DNA of 64,000 nucleotides, taken from Nitratireductor sp. GISD-1A_MAKvit (lineage in GTDB: Bacteria > Pseudomonadota > Alphaproteobacteria > Rhizobiales > Rhizobiaceae). The DNA is taken from NCBI RefSeq assembly GCF_040819555.1, contig NZ_CP161920.1, positions 1,239,001 through 1,303,000 of the forward strand, given 5' to 3'. Made by a program: the position numbers and the translations under genes. This document shows, piece after piece, positions 38,214 to 47,484 of the stretch. Under the pieces are notes generated by a model that was given only the letters and a program-made list of their open reading frames with translations, was not told the DNA's origin and did not search any database. How positions within the stretch are numbered: the first letter of the stretch is position 1; every line of letters begins with the position of its first letter.

Positions 38214-39533
38214 ATGAAGAAAATGCTCAGAAATGCGATCCTGTCGTCAGCGCTTCTTGCTGCCGCCAGCTTCGCCGTGCCTGCTGTCGCGCAGGACGAA
38301 AGCATCTACATTCCGAACCTGGCCTACCGCACCGGTCCCTTCGCGGCTACCGGCACACCGCTCATGAACGGACAGCGCGATTACATCACGCTGTTAAACG
38401 AGCGCGATGGCGGGCTGAACGGCGTCAAACTCGAATATGACGAGTGCGAGACCGGATACAACACCGAAAAAGGCGTCGAGTGCTACGAGAAAACCAAGGC
38501 GCGTGCCGTGGTCACGCAGCCCTGGTCGACCGGCATCACACTGCAGGTCCTGCCCAAGTCGAATGTCGACAAGATCCCGATCCTTGCTCCCGGCTATGGC
38601 TTCTCGCCCATGGCCGATGGCAAGGTGTTCCAGTGGGCCTACAATCCGCCGTCGTCCTATTGGGACGGCGCGTCGATGATCCTGAAGAACATTTCGGACG
38701 GCAATCTCGACAGTCTGAAAGACAAGAAAATCGCCTTCCTGCATCTCGATCATCCCTTCGGCAAGGAGCCGCTGCCCCTGCTCGAAGTCCTGGCGGAAAA
38801 ACATGGCTTCAACCTGGTTCCGATCCCGGTCGGTTTGACGGAGATGCAGAACCAGTCTGCACAGTGGCTCCAGATCCGACGCGAGCGTCCCGATTTCGTT
38901 GTGATGTGGGGCTGGGGTGCGATGAACGCTGGCGCCATCACCGAAGCGGTGAAGACCAAATACCCGATGGACCAGTTCGTCGGTGTCTGGTGGTCCGGGC
39001 ATGATGGCGATCTCAAGCTCGTTGGCGACCAGGGCAAGGGCTACCGTTCCATCTCCTGGAGCGTGCCCAATTCCGAGGCTCCGCTCATGGCCGACATCAG
39101 GAAATATGTCGTCGATGCCGGCAAGTCGCAGATCAACCAGGACGAAGGCGAGTTCGATTCCGTGTTCTATCAGCGCGGTCTCATGATCTCCGTCATTCTG
39201 GTCGAGGGCATCAAGGCCGCGCAGGAAGAGTTCGATGTGCGCAATCCAAGCCCGGAGCAGCTGCGCTGGGGGCTGGAAAACATCAATCTCGATGAGGCGC
39301 GGCTCAAGGAGCTCGGTGCCGAAGGCATGCTCGTCCCCTTCAGCACCTCATGCGCCGACCACACCGGCCATGGTGGCGGCTGGATGCTGCAATGGGACGG
39401 CGCCAAATTCGTCAAGGCGTCGGACCTGCTGACACCCGACCGTGCCGAGATCGAAAAACTGGAAGCTGAAAAGGCCAGGGAATACGCGGAAGCCAACGCG
39501 CCCTGGCCGGTCAATGAAGAGTGCAGCATGTAG
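38214..39533 (+). CDS. ABC transporter substrate-binding protein (LivK-like)
   Basis: A 439-residue periplasmic binding protein. A Sec signal peptide (MKKMLRNAILSSALLAAASF, then AVPAVAQD) ends near residue 23. The mature protein is a type I periplasmic-binding fold (IYIPNLAYRTGPFAATGTPL, IAFLHLDHPFGKEPLPLLEV, FVGVWWSGHDGDL). It is larger than the classical LivK (about 370), like binders associated with acyl-CoA ligase genes. ATG 38214 follows GGAGGAGAG. The ligand is not evident; the operon suggests a carboxylic acid or amino acid. Confidence 0.9.
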   Translation: MKKMLRNAILSSALLAAASFAVPAVAQDESIYIPNLAYRTGPFAATGTPLMNGQRDYITLLNERDGGLNGVKLEYDECETGYNTEKGVECYEKTKARAVVTQPWSTGITLQVLPKSNVDKIPILAPGYGFSPMADGKVFQWAYNPPSSYWDGASMILKNISDGNLDSLKDKKIAFLHLDHPFGKEPLPLLEVLAEKHGFNLVPIPVGLTEMQNQSAQWLQIRRERPDFVVMWGWGAMNAGAITEAVKTKYPMDQFVGVWWSGHDGDLKLVGDQGKGYRSISWSVPNSEAPLMADIRKYVVDAGKSQINQDEGEFDSVFYQRGLMISVILVEGIKAAQEEFDVRNPSPEQLRWGLENINLDEARLKELGAEGMLVPFSTSCADHTGHGGGWMLQWDGAKFVKASDLLTPDRAEIEKLEAEKAREYAEANAPWPVNEECSM

Positions 39534-39584
39534 GCACTTTTTACCATGGCTCCCCGCTGCGTGCGGGGAGCAATTTTCCAAGAC

Positions 39585-40433
39585 ATGGGAACCGACGGCA
39601 TGACGACACCAGCGCCCGCGCCACAGGCCGATGAACAGATCCTCGAAGTCAACAATATCGAGGTCATCTACGATCACGTCATTCTGGTTTTGAAGGGTGT
39701 TTCCCTCTCGGTTCCGCGTGGTGGCATCACGGCGTTGCTTGGTGCGAACGGAGCCGGCAAGACCACAACGCTCAAGGCCATTTCCAACCTGCTCCATGCC
39801 GAGCGCGGCGAGGTGACCAAGGGTTCTATCCTGTTCGGTGGCGACGAGGTGCAGAACCTTTCACCTAACGATCTGGTGCGGCGCGGCTGCATCCAGGTCA
39901 TGGAGGGGCGGCACTGTTTCGGCCATCTCTCGGTGGAGGACAATCTGCTGACGGGTGCTTTCACCCGGCGCGACGGGCAGGCGGCGATCCGCGAGGATCT
40001 GGATCTGGTCTACACCTATTTCCCCCGCCTGAAGGAGCGGCGCAGTTCACAGGCCGGCTACACTTCGGGTGGCGAACAGCAGATGACGGCGATCGGTCGG
40101 GCTTTGATGTCACGGCCCAGGATGATCCTGCTCGACGAGCCCTCCATGGGGCTGGCGCCGCAACTGGTCGAGGAGATCTTCGAGATCGTGAGGAAGCTCA
40201 ACGAGGAACAGGGAGTGTCCTTCCTTCTGGCGGAACAGAACACCAATGTGGCGCTGCGCTATGCCAAGTATGGGTATATTCTGGAATCGGGCCGTGTCGT
40301 GCTCGATGGTGAGGCGAAGGCGCTGCGCGAGAACGAGGATGTGAAGGAATTCTATCTCGGGGTCGGTGGCGAGGGCCGGCGCTCCTTCCGAAACGTGAAA
40401 CACTACAAGCGGCGCAAGCGCTGGCTCTCATGA
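39585..40433 (+). CDS. livF: Branched-chain amino acid-type ABC transporter ATP-binding protein LivF
   Basis: An ATPase of about 282 residues with Walker A GANGAGKTTTLKA, signature TSGGEQQMTAIGRALMSRP, Walker B MILLDEPSMGLAP and the H-loop LLAEQNTNVALRYAKYGYIL. The lysine/arginine-rich C-terminal end (NVKHYKRRKRWLS) is typical of LivF proteins next to acyl-CoA ligases. Starts at 39546, 39585 and 39600 are possible; the middle one is taken. It is the last gene of the operon; no strong terminator is seen after it. Confidence 0.92.
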   Translation: MGTDGMTTPAPAPQADEQILEVNNIEVIYDHVILVLKGVSLSVPRGGITALLGANGAGKTTTLKAISNLLHAERGEVTKGSILFGGDEVQNLSPNDLVRRGCIQVMEGRHCFGHLSVEDNLLTGAFTRRDGQAAIREDLDLVYTYFPRLKERRSSQAGYTSGGEQQMTAIGRALMSRPRMILLDEPSMGLAPQLVEEIFEIVRKLNEEQGVSFLLAEQNTNVALRYAKYGYILESGRVVLDGEAKALRENEDVKEFYLGVGGEGRRSFRNVKHYKRRKRWLS

Positions 40434-40644
40434 TTCATGTATTTTCGACCCGGTGCCGGAATTTTGGAACGCCTTTCCACATCGGAAGGACTGATTTTTC
40501 CACATTCCGTACCGATTTGATGAAAACGGTTCTCTTATCGCGCCTCAAACCGCATTGGATTGTTCATGCGGCAATCCTCCCATTGCCCTTCAGACATCTT
40601 TTCGCTATCTCCCAAGACCAATTCTAATCCCATGGGGTTTTGTG

Positions 40645-40872
40645 ATGGCAGAGAATTTGCCGGCCGGACCGGCCGAAACGGGCGCGGAGATGGACTACGC
40701 CGAACACGAAAAGACCTATGATCTTTTCCTGGCCGTCATCAAATATTCGAGCGTCGTGATTGTCGCCATTCTGGTGGCGATGGCGTTTGGTTTCTTCACC
40801 TCCGCTGGTTTCTTCTCCAGCACCGTTCTCTTCATTCTGCTCTCGGTGATCGGCAGCTGGCTGCTGCGCTAG
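40645..40872 (+). CDS. aa3-type cytochrome c oxidase subunit IV (small, bacterial type)
   Basis: A 75-residue protein with the family block AEMDYAEHEKTYDLFLAVIK followed by a membrane helix VVIVAILVAMAFGFF and a second hydrophobic stretch. This matches the small fourth subunit of alphaproteobacterial aa3 oxidases. The upstream frame to 40555 is not part of it. It stands apart from the oxidase core genes and just before pntAA, an arrangement I recall from rhizobia. Confidence 0.82.
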   Translation: MAENLPAGPAETGAEMDYAEHEKTYDLFLAVIKYSSVVIVAILVAMAFGFFTSAGFFSSTVLFILLSVIGSWLLR

Positions 40873-40952
40873 GAGCCATTGTTGCCGCGATGTGACGTGC
40901 GGAGCCGCTCCCTCGGCTCCGTGAAATGGGGGGTCGGTCCAACCGAAAGGAT

Positions 40953-42270
40953 ATGACGGTGGGACAAAGCATATTTGTGCCTAAAGAAATTGACGTAACG
41001 GAAGGTCGTGTCGCGGTCTCTCCCGAAACGGTCAAGCGATTTGTGGGTCTCGGTTTCGACGTTATCGTCGAGAAAAACGCAGGCGAACGATCGCGCATTG
41101 TCGATAGCGAATTTGAAAAGGCCGGCGCAAAGATCGGCAAGGCGTCCGATGCCGGCAAGGCCGATGTCGTCCTGAAGCTGCGCCGCCCAACGCCGGCTGA
41201 GGTCAAGACCTACAAGAAGGGCGCGCTCGTCCTCGCCTCCATGGACCCATATGGCAATGAGGGTGACGTTGCCGCGATGGCATCAGCGGGTGTCACGGCG
41301 TTTGCCATGGAGTTCATGCCACGCATCACGCGTGCCCAGTCCATGGACGTTCTGTCCTCTCAGGCAAACCTTGCCGGCTACCGCGCCGTGATCGATGCCG
41401 CCGCCGAATATGATCGCGCGCTGCCGATGATGATGACCGCCGCCGGCACCGTGCCCGCCGCCAAGGTGTTCGTCATGGGTGCCGGCGTTGCCGGCCTTCA
41501 GGCCATCGCCACTGCGCGCCGTCTGGGTGCTGTCGTTACCGCCACCGACGTGCGTGCGGCTGCCGGCGAGCAGGTCCAGTCGCTCGGTGCGAAGTTCATC
41601 ATGACCGATGCGCTGAAGGATGCCTCGGGCGATGGCGGTTATGCTCGCGAGCTGACCGACGAAGAGAAAAAGGCCCAGGCCGAACTCGTCGCCGAACACA
41701 TCGCCAAGCAGGACATCGTCATCACCACGGCACTCATCCCGGGCCGGCCCCGCGCCGCGCCTTGTCAGTGCCGATATGGTCAAGTCCATGAAGCCTGGCT
41801 CCATCATCGTCGATCTGGCGGTGGAGCGCGGTGGCAATGTGGAAGGTGCGAAGGCCGGAGAGGTCGTCACCACGGCCAATGGCGTGAAGATCCTCGGCCA
41901 TCTCAATGTGCCGGGTCGCGTGGCCGCATCCGCTTCGCTTCTGTACGCCAAAAACCTCTACACCTTCCTTGAGACCATGGTCGACAAGGAGAAGAAGGAG
42001 CTCGCCGTCGATATGGAAGACGAGCTGGTGAAGGCCACCATGCTCACCCATGACGGCAAGGTCGTGCATCCCAATTTCGTCGACACCGCAAAGCCTGCTG
42101 CCAAGGCCGCCGCGCCGAAAAAGGCGCCAGCCCGCAAGGCACCGGCGCGCAAGCCCGCAGCCAAAGCCGCTGCCGGCTCCGCCGCGGCGAAGAAAACGGC
42201 AGGAAAGCCGGCTGCTGCGTCCAGCGCTGCCGATAAGCCTGCCGCAACCAAATCGGGGGGAGAATCCTGA
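40953..42270 (+). CDS. pntAA: NAD(P) transhydrogenase subunit alpha part 1, PntAA (single-base frameshift)
   Basis: The soluble NAD(H)-binding domain of the proton-translocating transhydrogenase, which makes NADPH from NADH using the proton gradient. Blocks are [20 protein letters not shown], the dinucleotide site [35 protein letters not shown], and [15 protein letters not shown] after the break. The frame breaks at 41748-41751: TALIPGRP is in one frame and [19 protein letters not shown] in the next. Removing one C from GGCCGGCCCC restores about 438 residues. The last 65 residues are an Ala/Lys/Pro-rich tail ([18 protein letters not shown]). ATG 40953 follows GAAAGGAT. The stop overlaps the pntAB start. 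Confidence 0.93.
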
Positions 42271-42695
42271 TGGAACCAACCGCACTAGAAAAGGCGCTCG
42301 ACCAGCTCGACAGCGCCGCGGCGAGCGTTCGCGCCGCCATTGAAAGCATGCAGGCGGCGGAAGTCGCCGATGCCGCCGGCGCACTTGCGCATGGCGCATC
42401 CGGTGGCGCGATCGACCCGTTCGTGTTCCGTTTCGCCATTTTCGTGCTGGCGATCTTCGTTGGCTATTATGTCGTCTGGTCGGTGACGCCGGCGCTGCAC
42501 ACGCCTCTTATGTCGGTCACCAACGCGATCTCGTCGGTGATTGTCGTTGGCGCGCTGCTTGCTGTGGGCATCTCCGCTTCCGGCCTTGCCACCGGCTTCG
42601 GCTTCATCGCGCTCATCCTGGCGTCGGTGAACATTTTTGGCGGCTTCCTCGTGACCAGCCGCATGCTTGCCATGTACAAAAAGAAGGACAAGTGA
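42270..42695 (+). CDS. pntAB: NAD(P) transhydrogenase subunit alpha part 2, PntAB
   Basis: A 141-residue membrane subunit with four helices ([53 protein letters not shown]). Together with the membrane part of PntB it forms the proton channel. A hydrophilic N-terminal stretch of about 45 residues precedes the helices and is longer than in classical PntAB (about 100 residues). ATG 42270 overlaps the last base of the pntAA stop codon. Confidence 0.92.
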   Translation: MEPTALEKALDQLDSAAASVRAAIESMQAAEVADAAGALAHGASGGAIDPFVFRFAIFVLAIFVGYYVVWSVTPALHTPLMSVTNAISSVIVVGALLAVGISASGLATGFGFIALILASVNIFGGFLVTSRMLAMYKKKDK

Positions 42696-42696
42696 C

Positions 42697-44094
42697 GTGA
42701 GCGCCAATCTTGCATCCTTCCTGTATCTCGTTTCCGGCATTCTCTTCATTCTCGCGCTGAGGGGCCTGTCGCATCCAACCACCAGCCGTCAGGGCAATGT
42801 CTACGGCATGGTCGGCATGGCCATCGCCATCGGCACCACGCTGCTCTACGCAACGCCGTCTTTCGGCGGGTTCGTTCTGATTGTTCTCGGCATCGCCATT
42901 GGCGGCGGCATCGGTGCGGTGATCGCAAAGCGCATCGCCATGACCGCCATGCCACAGCTCGTCGCCGCGTTCCACTCTCTGGTCGGCCTTGCCGCCGTCA
43001 TGGTGGCTGCCGCCGCGCTCTACTCGCCTGAAAGCTTCGGAATTGGTGAAGTGGGTGCCATCCACGCACAGGCGCTGGTCGAAATGTCGCTCGGTGTCGC
43101 GATCGGCGCGATCACCTTCACCGGTTCCATCATCGCTTTTCTGAAGCTCGATGGCCGCATGTCCGGCAAGCCGATCATGCTGCCCATGCGCCATATGGTG
43201 AATGCGGGCCTTGCCATCGCTCTGGTTGTCATGATCGTGCTGCTCGTCACCACGCAGAGCACAACCATCTTCTGGCTGATCGTTGTAGCCTCGCTCGTTC
43301 TGGGCGTGCTCATCATCATCCCGATTGGCGGCGCAGACATGCCGGTTGTCGTGTCCATGCTCAATTCCTACTCGGGTTGGGCCGCAGCCGGCATCGGCTT
43401 CACGCTCGGCAATCTCGCGCTCATCATCACCGGCGCTCTGGTCGGCTCTTCCGGTGCGATCTTGTCCTACATCATGTGCAAGGGCATGAACCGCTCCTTC
43501 ATTTCGGTCATTCTCGGCGGCTTCGGCGGCGAGACGGCGGCTGCTGCCGATGACGGGATCGACCGTACGGTCAAGCAGGGGTCGGCAGACGACGCCGCCT
43601 ATCTGATGGCCAATGCGCAGAAGGTCATCATCGTGCCGGGCTACGGCATGGCCGTCGCCCAGGCCCAGCACGCTCTGCGTGAACTGGCCGACAAGCTGAA
43701 GGAAGCCGGTGTCGAGGTGAAATACGCCATCCACCCGGTCGCAGGCCGCATGCCCGGCCACATGAATGTGCTGCTTGCAGAGGCTCAGGTGCCGTATGAT
43801 GAGGTGTTCGAGCTCGAAGACATCAACTCCGAGTTCGCGCAGGCAGACGTTGCCTATGTCATCGGTGCCAACGACGTGACCAACCCGGCAGCCCGCGACG
43901 ACAAGTCCTCGCCGATCTACGGCATGCCCATCCTCGATGTGGACAAGGCGCGCACCTGCCTCTTCGTCAAGCGTTCGCTCGGCTCCGGCTATGCCGGCAT
44001 CGACAACACACTGTTCTACAAGGACGGAACGATGATGCTGCTTGGCGACGCCAAGAAGATGACGGAAGACATCGTCAAGGCAATGGATCACTGA
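42697..44094 (+). CDS. pntB: NAD(P) transhydrogenase subunit beta, PntB
   Basis: A 465-residue protein. The N-terminal two thirds are membrane helices (LASFLYLVSGILFILALRGL, GGIGAVIAKRIAMTAMPQLV). The C-terminal third is the NADP(H)-binding domain with VIIVPGYGMAVAQAQHALRE, HPVAGRMPGHMNVLLAEA and DVAYVIGANDVTNPAAR. GTG 42697, one base after the pntAB stop, is chosen; upstream ATG 42667 lies inside pntAB. It completes the transhydrogenase operon and is followed by a strong terminator. Confidence 0.94.
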   Translation: MSANLASFLYLVSGILFILALRGLSHPTTSRQGNVYGMVGMAIAIGTTLLYATPSFGGFVLIVLGIAIGGGIGAVIAKRIAMTAMPQLVAAFHSLVGLAAVMVAAAALYSPESFGIGEVGAIHAQALVEMSLGVAIGAITFTGSIIAFLKLDGRMSGKPIMLPMRHMVNAGLAIALVVMIVLLVTTQSTTIFWLIVVASLVLGVLIIIPIGGADMPVVVSMLNSYSGWAAAGIGFTLGNLALIITGALVGSSGAILSYIMCKGMNRSFISVILGGFGGETAAAADDGIDRTVKQGSADDAAYLMANAQKVIIVPGYGMAVAQAQHALRELADKLKEAGVEVKYAIHPVAGRMPGHMNVLLAEAQVPYDEVFELEDINSEFAQADVAYVIGANDVTNPAARDDKSSPIYGMPILDVDKARTCLFVKRSLGSGYAGIDNTLFYKDGTMMLLGDAKKMTEDIVKAMDH

Positions 44095-44100
44095 GACCAA

Positions 44101-44133
44101 GAAAAAAGCCCGGCACGAAGCCGGGCTTTTTGT
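44101..44133. terminator. Rho-independent terminator after pntB
   Basis: AAAAAGCCCGGC (44103-44114) pairs with GCCGGGCTTTTT (44120-44131) around loop ACGAA. It serves pntB and probably the convergent DUF992 gene. Its stem is almost identical to that of the terminator at 22650-22685. Confidence 0.9.
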
Positions 44134-44155
44134 TGCCGGGTGGGGCAGGGAATGG

Positions 44156-44641
44156 TCACTCGGCAGCAGAGGTCGAGCGCAGCTGAAACTCGCTCACGCC
44201 AAGCGCCACATTGATGCCTGTCTTGCCTTCGACGCTCACAGGCTGGAGCATCAGGCTCTGGCTGTCCTGCGTGACGAGGATGTTGGCGCCTGCGCCGAGG
44301 CCGGCAGCCACTTCCGCGCTCACGCCGGCATAATCGCCTTCAAGGGCGCCCGGCGCATAGGCGTCTGCCGTGGGAGCCATGACGAGCCACTGCATCTGCG
44401 TGGCATCCTTGACACCGACATCAAGGCCGAATTTGTTCACCACACCCACATAGGTTTCAGGTGGGCGGTTCTCATCGGCTGGCTCGAAGGAACAGGCCAG
44501 TTCCTGGGAGGAAGCGATCACGACGCCCGCGCCGCCTTCGATGACGCAGTCCAGAACACCCACTTCCACGCGCTCCTGTGCCAGTGCTGGCGTCGCTGCG
44601 GTGGCCATGAGTGCGGAAGCGAAAATGATTGCTTTTTTCAT
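44156..44641 (-). CDS. DUF992-family exported protein
   Basis: A 161-residue protein. MKKAIIFASALMATAATPAL with AQE is a Sec signal peptide cleaved near residue 21. The mature part (VGVLDCVIEGGAGVVIASSQ, LACSFEPADENRPPETYVGV, then a glycine-rich end) matches the DUF992 family found in rhizobia, which has two conserved cysteines. No function is known. ATG 44641 follows AAAGGAGTTCCAGAG; the frame is open ten codons further. Confidence 0.85.
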   Translation of the reverse strand: MKKAIIFASALMATAATPALAQERVEVGVLDCVIEGGAGVVIASSQELACSFEPADENRPPETYVGVVNKFGLDVGVKDATQMQWLVMAPTADAYAPGALEGDYAGVSAEVAAGLGAGANILVTQDSQSLMLQPVSVEGKTGINVALGVSEFQLRSTSAAE

Positions 44642-44780
44642 CTCTGGAACTCCTTTCGTGTCCGGGCTCACAACCCGTCACGGCAAGGAAGGTTCCAGAT
44701 TAAATTGCGAGATTTTTCGTGACCGATTTATCGGGGCGAAAACGCTCGATCGTCAATAACGCGTTATAAATGCAGTTCTA

Positions 44781-45647
44781 TCAGCTCTGCGTCCGCGCCA
44801 GGCCATCGCGTGCGGGCCCATATTCGGGATCAAGCTGGAGCGCGCGCGTGTAGGATCGGGAGGCTTTTGCATTGTCGCCCCGTTTTTCATAGACCAGAGC
44901 CTGATTGGCCCAGCTCTCGGCGAGGCTGTCGTCCAGTCGTATGGCCGTGTTGAAATCGGAGAAGGCGTTCTCGTCGTCACCCTGAGCCAGATAGGAAAGG
45001 CCGCGTCCGTTGTAGCCATAAGGAGCGTCCGGCGCGAGCGAGATGGCCTTGGCGAAATCCTCGATCGCATATTCGTGCTGCCCACTGGCCTGATAGAGCA
45101 GGCCACGGCGGTGGTAGGCGCGGGGGTCGGTGGTGTCGAGCCTGATGGCGCGCTCAAGGTCGGCCAGCGCGTCGCTTGAACGCCCGGAAAGTCGGTAGAT
45201 CTCGGCACGTCCGATATAGGCGGTGTCATAGTTGGGGTCGAGCGAGATGGCCTTGTTGTAATCGGCCAGCGCCTTCTGGTTGTCACCCATATAGCGATGG
45301 ATAAGCGCACGATTGGCATAGGTGTTTGGCGAGCGGGGATTGAGCGAGATCGCCTTGTCGAAGTCCTTCAGCGCATCTGCATAGCGTCCCGCACGTCCAT
45401 AGGCCGCACCGCGCATGTTGTAGGCTTCCGGCTCATTGGGAGTCCGCTCGATCACTGCGCTAAGCGAGCTGATGTTCTCCACTGATCCCTGAGCGGTATC
45501 GATGCGGCTGAGATCGGTCGCGGGATTGACTGCCCCTGACTGGCAGGCGGCCAGCGGCAGAAGAGCCGCCAGTGCAAGGCCGGGCAGGAATGTGCGGGAG
45601 AGACTGAACGGAGGTGCGGAGAAATAGCTCATAGTCTCTAATGCCAT
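44781..45647 (-). CDS. TPR-repeat lipoprotein
   Basis: About 288 residues. The N-terminus has a hydrophobic segment ending in a lipobox LAAC (LAALLPLAACQSG), so the protein is probably lipid-anchored. Seven to eight tetratricopeptide repeats follow, with blocks such as AYNMRGAAYGRAGRYADALK, DFDKAISLNPRSPNTYANRA and AYHRRGLLYQASGQHEYAIE. It is an NlpI-like scaffold in general design. Starts at 45647 and 45632 are both possible. It is downstream of rpsU on the same strand, with the rpsU terminator between them. Confidence 0.87.
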   Translation of the reverse strand: MALETMSYFSAPPFSLSRTFLPGLALAALLPLAACQSGAVNPATDLSRIDTAQGSVENISSLSAVIERTPNEPEAYNMRGAAYGRAGRYADALKDFDKAISLNPRSPNTYANRALIHRYMGDNQKALADYNKAISLDPNYDTAYIGRAEIYRLSGRSSDALADLERAIRLDTTDPRAYHRRGLLYQASGQHEYAIEDFAKAISLAPDAPYGYNGRGLSYLAQGDDENAFSDFNTAIRLDDSLAESWANQALVYEKRGDNAKASRSYTRALQLDPEYGPARDGLARTQS

Positions 45648-45703
45648 AACCCGTGCGCCAAACCAAGCCATTGCCGTCCCCCTATGAATAACCCCGCAAA
45701 TGC

Positions 45704-45738
45704 AAACGCGGCGCAGCTCCACAAGCTGCGCCGCGTTT
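45704..45738 (-). terminator. Hairpin terminator downstream of rpsU
   Basis: A perfect 15-bp stem, 45704-45718 with 45724-45738, around loop CCACA, lies 35 bases after the rpsU stop on its own strand. The following T-tract is weak (GTTTGCATTT), so termination may be partial. Confidence 0.7.
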
Positions 45739-45773
45739 GTCTAAAAACAGAAATCGTCGAAAGCTGGGCGCTA

Positions 45774-46001
45774 TCAGCGCGCGCCGGGACGTCCGCCGAC
45801 CAGCCCTTCGCGCTGGGCGCGCTTGCGCGCCAGCTTGCGGGCGCGGCGAACGGCTTCGGCCTTTTCGCGTGCACGCTTTTCCGACGGCTTTTCATAGTGC
45901 CCACGCATCTTCATCTCGCGGAAGATGCCTTCACGCTGCATTTTCTTCTTCAGCGCGCGAAGCGCCTGATCAACATTGTTGTCGCGGACGAGTACCTGCA
46001 C
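45774..46001 (-). CDS. rpsU: 30S ribosomal protein S21
   Basis: A 75-residue protein beginning [20 protein letters not shown], followed by [20 protein letters not shown] and a basic arginine-rich C-terminal half. This is the typical alphaproteobacterial S21. The start is GTG 46001. S21 sits on the small subunit near the anti-Shine-Dalgarno region. The gene is transcribed alone from the 250-base region 46002-46253, which it shares with a divergent membrane-protein gene. Confidence 0.95.
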   Translation of the reverse strand: MQVLVRDNNVDQALRALKKKMQREGIFREMKMRGHYEKPSEKRAREKAEAVRRARKLARKRAQREGLVGGRPGAR

Positions 46002-46253
46002 GTGGGTTTCCTGTCAGAACGTTGGTCTTCGATTTTTCAACTGTGAATTCTGGTTTTTCTCTGCCCATGGGCAGAGGCTTCCGCAGCCATACTCTGCCAC
46101 GAATAGCGGTGGCTCATAGCAGAGTGGTTTGTATATGTCGAGAAGTATCTTGTGATTTTTTCCTCGCCCTGCGCTTCTTTGCCGATGCCCGTTAACGTAG
46201 AAAAAAGAAAACAACACTACACAGGCGTGTTCTTTGCGCGCGGGGGTAACGAC

Positions 46254-47321
46254 ATGTCGAATGGTTCATCGAAAACCGGCATTGGCTTTCAGGCAAGCAT
46301 GATGCGGGTCGGCTTCGGCATGATCGCTTTCCTACTGGTTGCCGGCGCTGCCGTCCATGGCGAACTTGCATACGGATACGGCCTGCTGCGCAAGGGAGAG
46401 CCCGATTTCACGCTCTTTGGCCGTGTCAGGATGGTGATTTCCTTTGTGGCGGCACTGTTGCTTTTCCAGGCGCTGAAGCCAGCCCTGCCTTCAAAGGGGC
46501 TCGGCCGGGAGGCGGGTGACCAGGCATTCCGGGCCATCGGCACCTCGTTGGTGTTTTTGCTGGCGGTGGCAGCCGCGGTCCACTTCGTTCCCACGGCATT
46601 GAACGATTATGCGCGCGAGATGCAGCCTCTGGGCATTGCCACGGAAGTATTGCTGATCGCGGCAGTTGCCGCCTTCCTTGTCGCTGCGTGGGGTGCGCGC
46701 GGGCTGCGCCGACCATCCCTGTTCGGAGTTTTTCCCCCCTTCTCGGTTTTGGCCTGTATGGCTGGTGTGGTGTTTCTCATCCTGATGGAGGAGATGTCCT
46801 GGGGGCAGCATTGGCTCGGCTGGGCGACGCCAGACCTGTTCAGCAGGAACATCCAGAACGAGACCAACATCCACAATTTCTATACCTATCAGTTCGAGGC
46901 GATGTATTACACGTGCGCGATCTTCTGTTTTGTGGTCCTGCCCTGGGCCTGGCCGCGCGGTGTCGGTGGCATTCTCGCCGGAGTGGAACCTTATGTTCCA
47001 CCGCGCATCTTTGCTCTTTTCGGCCTGCCGGTTGCATCTCTCATGTTCGAATCATGGAACATTGTCCCCTATCAGGTCTGGTTCTTTCTGGGGCTGATGA
47101 TCTGTCTGGATTTTGTCCGGCGGTTCAGATCGCTGCATCTGCGGGCCGCGGCGCTGGCTCTTGCCGCCGTTTATGTGTTCACCAAACTTGTGTTCATCAT
47201 TCGTGGCGTGGACATGGTGGATGGTTACGAGCTGTCCGAGGTGCGCGAGTTTTATATAGCAGCCCTTTTCCTTGCCTATGGTGCACTCCTGGTCCGGCGT
47301 TTTCGCAATGCACCGGGATGA
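46254..47321 (+). CDS. Multi-pass membrane protein of unknown function
   Basis: About 355 residues with 8-9 hydrophobic segments (VGFGMIAFLLVAGAAVHGEL, LLIAAVAAFLVAAWGARGL, FALFGLPVASLMFESWNIV). The most notable block is LMEEMSWGQHWLGWATPDLF followed by NIQNETNIHNFYTYQFEAMY, an acidic and aromatic motif in a loop after a helix. I have seen similar EExSWGQ motifs in uncharacterised membrane proteins, but no function is known. ATG 46254 is chosen; the frame is open from 46152 without a start that fits better. It stands alone, divergent from rpsU. Confidence 0.75.
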   Translation: MSNGSSKTGIGFQASMMRVGFGMIAFLLVAGAAVHGELAYGYGLLRKGEPDFTLFGRVRMVISFVAALLLFQALKPALPSKGLGREAGDQAFRAIGTSLVFLLAVAAAVHFVPTALNDYAREMQPLGIATEVLLIAAVAAFLVAAWGARGLRRPSLFGVFPPFSVLACMAGVVFLILMEEMSWGQHWLGWATPDLFSRNIQNETNIHNFYTYQFEAMYYTCAIFCFVVLPWAWPRGVGGILAGVEPYVPPRIFALFGLPVASLMFESWNIVPYQVWFFLGLMICLDFVRRFRSLHLRAAALALAAVYVFTKLVFIIRGVDMVDGYELSEVREFYIAALFLAYGALLVRRFRNAPG

Positions 47322-47484
47322 ATGTCCGCCCCTGCCTGAGGTCGTTTTTCTTCTGCGCATGAGTTGACGCAAAACGGCAAGTGCCGTCGCAATCAGTGCA
47401 AGCCATTGCCTCGTATTTCGCTACTGCTAGGCTGTGTCCCAATGCGCCCGGCTGTGGCGCGCTGCCTGCATAGCGGAGAGGCTC

